DNA from: Candidatus Peribacteria bacterium
Lineage (GTDB): Bacteria; Patescibacteriota; Gracilibacteria; UBA1369; GCA-2718715
Reading direction: 5' to 3'
Length of the DNA stretch: 11,514 bases
NCBI GenBank assembly: GCA_943349385.1
Contig: CALQZM010000021.1
Location: forward strand, 1 to 11,514
Shown here: one piece after another, positions 7,005-11,514 of the stretch
Layout: the number at the start of each line of letters is the position of its first letter
Numbering within the stretch: position 1 is the stretch's first letter
The notes under the pieces: generated by a model
What the model was told of the DNA's origin: nothing
Databases searched by the model: none
The model's input: the letters and a program-made list of their open reading frames with translations, nothing else
Translations under genes and position numbers: made by a program

Positions 7005-7436
7005 CTATAGTTCGTATCCGTAATAACCTGAGTAATAGTTATTGTATCTGTCGTTGTTATATGAACGACCAGTGTCTGCATCGTAGTAACCGTCACCGTA
7101 TCCAGCATTATAAGCTCTTTCAGTTGACCGGTAAGATGGTCTGCTATAAGAATACTCAATCCATCTATATTTAGTTACTTTTTCACTTTTATATTTTTTA
7201 ACTCTATCAGTAACATAATAACAATATTCATCGTTATAACCGTAATAACGGTCGTATCTTGAATATCTGTCTTCACACACTAATCTTTTTACTGGTGTCC
7301 AATAAGCTACTCTTTCGGTAACAGTATAAGAATCCCAATAACCATCAGTATAACGATCTGTTTGGTAAGCTGATGCTACTACTGGAGAAGCAACTACTCC
7401 TACTACGATCATTAATGTAAGTAATAGATTTTTCAT
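7005..7436 (-). CDS. Secreted tyrosine-rich protein, unknown family
   Basis: I do not recognise a family. The 143-aa product has a clear Sec signal peptide ending VASA (cleavage expected after A23). The mature part is 120 residues with 29 tyrosines (24%), many arginines, aspartates and glycines, and few hydrophobic residues. Two cysteines (C54, C72) flank a Tyr-rich loop and could form a disulfide. VTERV (39-43) and VTDRV (75-79) each begin a similar block of aromatic and basic residues, suggesting an old internal duplication. The tail (about 109-141) is low complexity in Y, G, N, D. A surface, appendage or matrix role is inference from export and composition. It is monocistronic, has the best promoter in the window and ends at a two-way terminator, which suggests substantial expression. 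Confidence 0.8.
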   Translation of the reverse strand: MKNLLLTLMIVVGVVASPVVASAYQTDRYTDGYWDSYTVTERVAYWTPVKRLVCEDRYSRYDRYYGYNDEYCYYVTDRVKKYKSEKVTKYRWIEYSYSRPSYRSTERAYNAGYGDGYYDADTGRSYNNDRYNNYYSGYYGYEL

Positions 7437-7467
7437 ATTGAAAAATTAAATAAATTAACAAGGGCGT

Positions 7468-7496
7468 AATATACTAACTTTTACACTAATTGTCAA
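7468..7496 (-). promoter_or_regulatory. Sigma70-type promoter of the Tyr-rich secreted protein gene
   Basis: Read on the minus strand: a perfect TTGACA -35 (7491-7496), a 17-bp spacer and TATATT as -10 (7468-7473, one mismatch). The expected start at about 7461 gives a leader of about 25 nt without a Shine-Dalgarno. This is the only near-consensus promoter in the window. Confidence 0.8.
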
Positions 7497-7546
7497 GGTA
7501 AATCTACAAAATTCTAAAAAACTAGCTTTTAGGTCTATATATAAAG

Positions 7547-7569
7547 AAAAACAGGCCTTTAAACCTGTT
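7547..7569 (-). terminator. Probable terminator of tRNA-Leu
   Basis: On the minus strand, 16 bases beyond the tRNA CCA end, AACAGG (7564-7569) pairs with CCTGTT (7550-7555) around an 8-base loop, followed by a short T-run that is interrupted by one C. The stem is short but well placed. Confidence 0.55.
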
Positions 7570-7585
7570 ATCTCAACTGTAATCA

Positions 7586-7672
7586 TGGTACCGAAGAAGG
7601 GAATCGAACCCTTACTCACTTGCATGAACGGGATTTTGAATCCCGCGCGTCTACCAATTCCGCCACTTCGGC
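7586..7672 (-). tRNA. tRNA-Leu, anticodon CAA, CCA encoded
   Basis: An 87-nt class II tRNA reading UUG leucine codons. The acceptor stem GCCGAAG pairs with CTTCGGT (first pair G-U). The D-arm contains GGTAGACGC, and the anticodon stem CGGGA/TCCCG holds loop TTCAAAA with anticodon CAA. A long variable arm (TCAT-GCAA-GTGA) is typical of tRNA-Leu, and the T-arm is AAGGG-TTCGATT-CCCTT. The discriminator is A, and CCA is encoded (7586-7588 on the + strand as TGG). Confidence 0.97.
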
Positions 7673-7702
7673 CATTATGCTATTATTTTAGCGAAAATAA
7701 GC

Positions 7703-7711
7703 TATCATAAT
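7703..7711. promoter_or_regulatory. Possible overlapping divergent -10 elements, tRNA-Leu and O-antigen ligase gene
   Basis: TATCATAAT, identical to the 9-mer between der and yggS, gives TATCAT on the + strand 34 nt before the ATG at 7737. On the - strand it gives TATGAT (7704-7709), 37 nt before the mature tRNA 5' end. A second minus-strand candidate, TAAAAT (7685-7690), would start closer to the tRNA. No clear -35 was seen. Confidence 0.3.
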
Positions 7712-7736
7712 TTCATAAATAATGTCCACATAAAAC

Positions 7737-9518
7737 ATGTTCAAATTCAAGTTAATGCCATTTATTACAGTCATTATATTGGGTATAAGCCTAATCTTTA
7801 ACAATGTTAGCCATCCTAAAGCAATTATAGCTTTATCTACAGGAGTTTTCTTACTATTGGTATTAAATTTACTTAAAAAAGTTAGTTTAAATAAAGAAAT
7901 ATTTACTGTATCGCTATTATTAATTGTAACAAATATTTTAAGCCTAATATTAAGCCAAACAGGAAACCTAGGCTTAAGCGAAATAACCTTTGAAGTCAGT
8001 ATATTAGTATATTTCTTAGTTCTTTCAAATTCAAAGTTAGACCAATCTAGTAACAAATTAATTTTACTAAGCCTTGTTGGCTTCGCAAGCATTGAAGCTA
8101 TAATAGGAGTTTCTCAATTTTTATTTAGAGAAGAAAATAGAATAGCTGGTACTTTTTTAAGTGCATACAATAAAGCTAACTACTTTCCAAATGCATTTGC
8201 CCTATTTTTACTTTTAACTACACCTTTAATTCTAACTCTCGAAAACTTAAAATTGCGATATTTTTGCTTGTTATTAAGTGCCACAGCCTTATTTTTAACT
8301 TTCTCAAGAGGTGGATTGCTAGTTTTTATAGGACAATTATCAATAATAAATCTTTATTACTTTTATAGAAAAGAATATAAAACTGTCTTAAATATTGTAA
8401 TAATTATAATTCTTAGTGGACTATTAGCTTTGGGGATCAATCAAATACGACAAAATTTAAACCTAGAACAACAAAACTTAACCGAAAAAATTACCTTTAA
8501 TAGTACCGAAAGAATCACCTCAATAAACGAAAGAAGCGAATTTTTTATTAACACACCTAAATTAATTATTCAAAAACCGTTATTTGGCTATGGACCGGAA
8601 AGCTTTTCTTTTATATATCCACAAGTCCAACCTAGATTCATTGCTAATGCACCGCATCCGCATAACATATTCTTGAAAATAGCAGTCGAAAAAGGACTTA
8701 TTGCATTACTGCTGTTCATTACACTCCTAGTCTTCATAATCAAAATTGTTATTCAAAATAAAACAAAGATCCTCAATGATCCAACTAATGCCTTAATTTT
8801 AATTAGCATACTAGGCGGCTTCGCACATAATCAAATAGACTATAATCTTAATTTTGTAAGTAATTATTTTATAATATTTATGCTTACGGGAATGCTGATA
8901 AGCAATCTTAAAGACAATCATGATCCATTACAAATAAACTTAAAAGCTAAAATAACATTGCTACTAATTATTGTAGCACTATCTGGATTCTGGCTATTTA
9001 ATGAGTTTAAATTAAAAATCAGTCAAAAACTTATTACTTCAAATTCCGAAATTAGCGCTAAAATCTTAGAAACAACTAATTACAAAAACAGCAAAATTAT
9101 TTTAGCAGATATCTACAAACAACAAAAAGATTCAGATAAAGAAATCCAAACCCTAGAGAGTCACATCAATTACAACAAGCTAGATGCCTTTAGTCTCAAC
9201 AGACTAGGGGGTTTATATTTAAAAAAGAATGACTCTAAAAAAAGTAACCAAAATTATCTAAAAGCAATTCAAATAGACCCAAACAACAACTGGGAGTACT
9301 TTTACGAATACTACAAACAAAATCCGCAAATCCTAAAATCCGACAAAGCAAAAATTACTCAAAAATTACAAAATTATAGCTTTCAAGCCGAAAACAATAT
9401 GCACTACACTGCTCAAACACCAAATCTAAGCTACGCAATCAAGTTAAGCAAGCTCCTAGGGCAAACTCGATTAACCCAGAGCTTAGAAGACAGTCAAGAA
9501 CGCTTCAGCACTAATTAG
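7737..9518 (+). CDS. O-antigen ligase/polymerase-like membrane protein with C-terminal TPR
   Basis: The 593-aa protein has about a dozen hydrophobic segments in residues 1-430, then a soluble tail. Features of the Wzy/WaaL/PglL O-antigen ligase superfamily (PF04932) are FSRGG (189-193) at the end of a membrane segment and, in the large outer loop, GYGPESF followed by HPHN (307-310) and an EKGL helix start. Such enzymes transfer or polymerise lipid-linked glycans on the outer face of the membrane. From about residue 440 the tail looks like tetratricopeptide repeats, for example LNRLGGLYLKKNDSKKSNQN followed by YLKAIQIDPNN. Ligase plus TPR architectures exist in other bacteria. Whether the acceptor is lipid, S-layer protein or pilin is not visible, and no glycosyltransferase genes are nearby. 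The last 36 bases overlap the converging NUDIX gene. The stop is TAG. Confidence 0.85.
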   Translation: MFKFKLMPFITVIILGISLIFNNVSHPKAIIALSTGVFLLLVLNLLKKVSLNKEIFTVSLLLIVTNILSLILSQTGNLGLSEITFEVSILVYFLVLSNSKLDQSSNKLILLSLVGFASIEAIIGVSQFLFREENRIAGTFLSAYNKANYFPNAFALFLLLTTPLILTLENLKLRYFCLLLSATALFLTFSRGGLLVFIGQLSIINLYYFYRKEYKTVLNIVIIIILSGLLALGINQIRQNLNLEQQNLTEKITFNSTERITSINERSEFFINTPKLIIQKPLFGYGPESFSFIYPQVQPRFIANAPHPHNIFLKIAVEKGLIALLLFITLLVFIIKIVIQNKTKILNDPTNALILISILGGFAHNQIDYNLNFVSNYFIIFMLTGMLISNLKDNHDPLQINLKAKITLLLIIVALSGFWLFNEFKLKISQKLITSNSEISAKILETTNYKNSKIILADIYKQQKDSDKEIQTLESHINYNKLDAFSLNRLGGLYLKKNDSKKSNQNYLKAIQIDPNNNWEYFYEYYKQNPQILKSDKAKITQKLQNYSFQAENNMHYTAQTPNLSYAIKLSKLLGQTRLTQSLEDSQERFSTN

Positions 9519-9914
9519 AATATCACGAGCATTATCATAAGTTACAGTTTGCAATGATTTTTCATAATCACACCAAATAAAATCTAAATGTTCATCTGAA
9601 ACAGATATTTCTTGAAATTCGACTTTACCTAAAAAATAGTCAACTTTCTTAACATGCTTTAATCCTTCTCTAAAGTAATCATAGTTCATCACATTCAGAT
9701 ATCCCTTAACTACTTCAACTTCAGCAATCCCAGTTTCTTCTAACAATTCACGTTTAGCAGTCTCAAGCTCATTTTCATCTTCATTTTCAATATGACCTTT
9801 TACAAAATCTATGTGCCCTTCGGGATACTTTAAAAGCAAATATTTTCTAACTCCATCAACTTCGGCAAAAATTACAAAACCACACGAATGATGCATTACA
9901 ACTTTTTCGTCCAT
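9483..9914 (-). CDS. NUDIX hydrolase, Ap4A-hydrolase-like
   Basis: NUDIX enzymes cleave nucleoside diphosphates linked to another group. The 143-aa protein shows the NUDIX helix with RELLEETGI (55-63) and the upstream E47. The segment around it (CGFVIF near the start, LLLKYPEGHIDFVKGHIE, LETAKRELLEETG) most resembles the asymmetric diadenosine tetraphosphate hydrolase group (NUDT2-like). One oddity is that six rather than five residues lie between G40 and E47, so the box reads G-x6-E-x7-REUxEExGU. Cysteines and other residues give no further hint of substrate. The gene starts 18 bases after the stop of the regulator gene and no promoter was seen between them, so they are probably co-transcribed. 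Its 3' end overlaps the O-antigen ligase gene. Confidence 0.88.
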   Translation of the reverse strand: MDEKVVMHHSCGFVIFAEVDGVRKYLLLKYPEGHIDFVKGHIENEDENELETAKRELLEETGIAEVEVVKGYLNVMNYDYFREGLKHVKKVDYFLGKVEFQEISVSDEHLDFIWCDYEKSLQTVTYDNARDILISAEAFLTVF

Positions 9915-9932
9915 AATAAAATATTTTAAATA

Positions 9933-10601
9933 CTAACTTAACTTATAACCAACATGATGCACAGTTTGCAATCTTTTTTCATCAAAACTAGAATCGATCT
10001 TTTTACGTAAGATACTAATATGGGTATCTACAGTATTAGTTGGAATTATCGCATTAATATCCCAGATTGACTCTAGTAAATATTGACGCGTAAAAACTTT
10101 ATTGGGATTTTCCATTAAAAATTTTAGCAATTCAAATTCACGATTTCTTAGATCAATACGCAAATCACCTCTAAAACAAACTCTTTCAGATAAAGATAAT
10201 TTTAGATCTTTATAATCAAGAAAATCATCTACAATATTGTATTTACTCACTAAACAAAATCTTGTTTGCCTAATCAACCCAACTACACCATCAATTAGGG
10301 GATAATAACACTCTACATTCAATCTAGCTGCAATTAACTTGTGTTTAATATACGAATAATAATCAACCAAAATAAACACACCTTGAAAATTGCTTCTAAT
10401 TCTTTCAGACAGCTCATATATATTCTCAAATAAAGGATAACTAATTTGATAAATAACAGCATCGTACATATCTTGCTTTAAATCATTAAAATCAAAATCT
10501 TCATGTAAAACAACAGTTACAGATTGAAAAAATTTATCCTTAAAACGATTATAATACATGTCCGAAAACTGACCACTAGAAATTATTAAAATACGATACA
10601 T
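9933..10601 (-). CDS. OmpR/PhoB-type transcription regulator with degenerate receiver
   Basis: The C-terminal half (about 137-222) is a winged-helix Trans_reg_C domain: NREFELLKFLMENPNKVFTR, then QYLLESIW, TVDTHISILRKKID and the terminal TVHHVGYKLS hairpin. The N-terminal half (1-120) has receiver-like strand and helix spacing, but the phosphorylation residues are missing. The acidic pair is replaced by S8-S9-G10, the phospho-acceptor position in YDAVIYQIS is Q52, and the conserved lysine before the last helix is not found (CYYPL). It therefore probably does not work by His-Asp phosphotransfer. No histidine kinase gene is in view. Length of 222 aa is normal for the family. It is the first gene of a probable operon with the NUDIX gene. 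Target genes are unknown. Confidence 0.85.
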   Translation of the reverse strand: MYRILIISSGQFSDMYYNRFKDKFFQSVTVVLHEDFDFNDLKQDMYDAVIYQISYPLFENIYELSERIRSNFQGVFILVDYYSYIKHKLIAARLNVECYYPLIDGVVGLIRQTRFCLVSKYNIVDDFLDYKDLKLSLSERVCFRGDLRIDLRNREFELLKFLMENPNKVFTRQYLLESIWDINAIIPTNTVDTHISILRKKIDSSFDEKRLQTVHHVGYKLS

Positions 10602-10632
10602 AAAATTAAGTTAAAAATAACTAACTAAGATT

Positions 10633-10638
10633 ATTATA
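10633..10638 (-). promoter_or_regulatory. Putative -10 box upstream of the OmpR-type regulator gene
   Basis: A perfect TATAAT on the minus strand lies 37 nt before the regulator ATG, in the 119-base gap after ribH, and would give a leader of about 25 nt. No TTGACA-like hexamer stands at the right distance. The rest of the gap (10602-10720) shows no convincing terminator for ribH. Confidence 0.4.
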
Positions 10639-10720
10639 TTTTTCCAACAAAAACCAAAAACTGCATCGTTAAACCGCGCGATTAGCTCTTTATGTAGACA
10701 TTATTAACTGTAAAGAAAAA

Positions 10721-11125
10721 CTAGACAACAGCTAATTCCAATGACTCAAAAACTTCTATGCCTCGATTATTTTTATTTAATAAAGACCTCGCAACAGCAT
10801 CATCATAGGACTTCACATTCAAAATACCGTAACCAAGAGGAATCATATATTCAAGACTCAAATCATAGATCTTATTAAACACATACGAATTAATTAAACT
10901 ATTATGGTAAGTTTCCCCCTTAACAACACAACCCAAAACAGCAATACCATCATACTCGTTTAATAATGCTAAAGACTTAAACTTTAAAGGCATTTCACTA
11001 ACACCATAAACCATAAACTCATCAACATGCCAGTTAGAATCTCTACATAATTTTAAAAATGTATTGCTTAATCCACTAGTAATTTCAGGATAATAATTCG
11101 AACCAATTAAGGCAATTTTTTTCAT
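10721..11125 (-). CDS. ribH: 6,7-dimethyl-8-ribityllumazine synthase
   Basis: RibH condenses 5-amino-6-ribitylaminouracil with dihydroxybutanone phosphate, the step before riboflavin synthase. The match is clear around VLGCVVKGETYHNSL (63-77), which contains the catalytic histidine (H74, equivalent to H88 of the B. subtilis enzyme), and in IPLGYGIL and AVARS further on. The substrate loop that is usually GAFEIP reads GVSEMP (41-46), with serine in place of the aromatic residue. Near the N-terminus the usual FN is replaced by a tyrosine pair (SNYY). At 134 aa it is at the short end for the family. It follows ribE by 24 bases on the same strand, so the two genes are likely co-transcribed. The stop is TAG. 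Confidence 0.92.
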   Translation of the reverse strand: MKKIALIGSNYYPEITSGLSNTFLKLCRDSNWHVDEFMVYGVSEMPLKFKSLALLNEYDGIAVLGCVVKGETYHNSLINSYVFNKIYDLSLEYMIPLGYGILNVKSYDDAVARSLLNKNNRGIEVFESLELAVV

Positions 11126-11149
11126 AAACTTATATTTAATAAACCAATA

Positions 11150-11514
11150 TTACTTAGATATCAACTTTTCCATATACCGAGCCAATAAATCAACCTCAAC
11201 ATTCACTAAGCTCGACACTGTTAGAAACTGAAAATTAGTATGGTTTAAAGTAGCAGGGATCAAACTTACCTTAAAATACTGAGCATCATTAACTTCACTA
11301 ACAGTTAAACTAATGCCGTTTACAGTGACAGAGCCTTTTAAAGCAATATATTTTGTATACATTTTTGGTAGTTCAAAATAATACTCATTGGAATCACTAA
11401 CCTTTAAAAACTTAGCTACAAAATCGACATGACCGGTAACTAAATGCCCATCAATACCGTCTTTTAAACTTAAACTAGGCTCTAAATTAACAAAATCATC
11501 AATTTTCAATAAAC
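11150..11514 (-). CDS. ribE: Riboflavin synthase alpha chain, C-terminal part
   Basis: The frame runs off the right edge, so about the last 120 residues are visible. Riboflavin synthase dismutates two lumazine molecules to riboflavin and the pyrimidine returned to RibH. The segment aligns with the second lumazine-binding barrel: FVNLEPSLSL, then DGHLVTGHVD, KGSVTVNGISLTVSEV, LIPATLNHTN and finally VNVEVDLLARYMEKL, which is the usual C-terminal end of the family. The first barrel and the start codon lie outside the window; an apparent TTG at 11509 is internal. Together with ribH it forms part of a riboflavin operon; ribD and ribBA are not visible. Confidence 0.93.
   Translation of the reverse strand, partial: LLKIDDFVNLEPSLSLKDGIDGHLVTGHVDFVAKFLKVSDSNEYYFELPKMYTKYIALKGSVTVNGISLTVSEVNDAQYFKVSLIPATLNHTNFQFLTVSSLVNVEVDLLARYMEKLISK

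Noticed and set aside
7688..8092. Open reading frame of 134 codons on the - strand
   Set aside because: It is antisense to the start of the O-antigen ligase gene and its low-complexity product is a by-product of AT-rich coding DNA. The same applies to frames at 3680-4072, 5520-5753 and 6264-6632.
9450..9484. Inverted repeat as intrinsic terminator
   Set aside because: No T-run follows on either strand and the loop is long; kept only as a structural observation.
10606..10626. Possible operator: short inverted and direct repeats (AGTTA/TAACT, TAACTAACTAA) in the leader of the regulator gene
   Set aside because: Arms are only 5 bp and AT-only, which is expected by chance in this composition.
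10668..10690. GC-rich palindromic stretch around CGCGCG after ribH as terminator
   Set aside because: The possible stem is about 4 bp and the following T-runs are too far away to fit an intrinsic terminator.
1..11514. Mobile elements, CRISPR arrays, toxin-antitoxin pairs or attachment sites
   Set aside because: No transposase, integrase, spaced direct repeats or terminal inverted repeats were found; the single tRNA gene shows no flanking duplication of its 3' end.
1..11514. Alternative genetic code (TGA as Gly or Trp)
   Set aside because: All recognised proteins read through without in-frame TGA and tryptophan is TGG; only the lack of TGA stops is unusual.

Overview
This AT-rich window looks like a chromosomal segment from a small-genome bacterium, most likely a member of the Patescibacteria/Candidate Phyla Radiation. 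The lineage call is inference. It rests on tight gene packing with short gaps and overlapping 3' ends, an orphan VirB2/TrbC-type pilin-like protein, an O-antigen-ligase-like protein fused to TPR repeats, an unusual UvrC, and start codons without recognisable Shine-Dalgarno sequences. The standard genetic code fits: every tryptophan codon checked is TGG and no frame is broken by TGA. All 13 visible stop codons are TAA (8) or TAG (5); none is TGA. Nothing points to a plasmid, phage, transposon or CRISPR array.

Layout. Positions 1-153 hold the C-terminal end of an SLH-domain protein (+), closed by a two-way terminator shared with der. der (ribosome-assembly GTPase, -) diverges from a + operon: yggS (PLP homeostasis), a VirB2/TrbC-like pilin-like protein, and an AI-2E-family (UPF0118) membrane protein. 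The last gene converges on, and overlaps, a nucleotidyltransferase-fold gene (-), which diverges from uvrC (+). A perfect two-way terminator separates uvrC from a secreted tyrosine-rich protein (-) that has the best sigma70-type promoter of the window. Next come tRNA-Leu(CAA) (-) and a 593-aa O-antigen ligase/TPR protein (+), whose 3' end overlaps a NUDIX hydrolase gene (-). The right end is entirely on the minus strand: ribE (cut by the window edge), ribH, an OmpR-type regulator with a degenerate receiver, and the NUDIX gene.

How the genes relate. der, yggS, uvrC, tRNA-Leu, ribE and ribH are housekeeping. The SLH protein, pilin-like protein, tyrosine-rich protein and ligase/TPR protein point to an elaborate cell surface. 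The regulator and NUDIX genes form a probable two-gene operon of unknown signal.

The strongest leads are: UvrC with an extra block of about 110 residues that resembles part of a GNAT acetyltransferase, placed between two of its catalytic residues, and with no C-terminal HhH domain; three divergent gene pairs whose putative -10 elements overlap in near-symmetric DNA; a recurring spacing of 37 nt from -10 to gene start; the secreted Tyr-rich protein; and the receiver-degenerate regulator beside a NUDIX enzyme. I did not find a clearly new multi-gene system.
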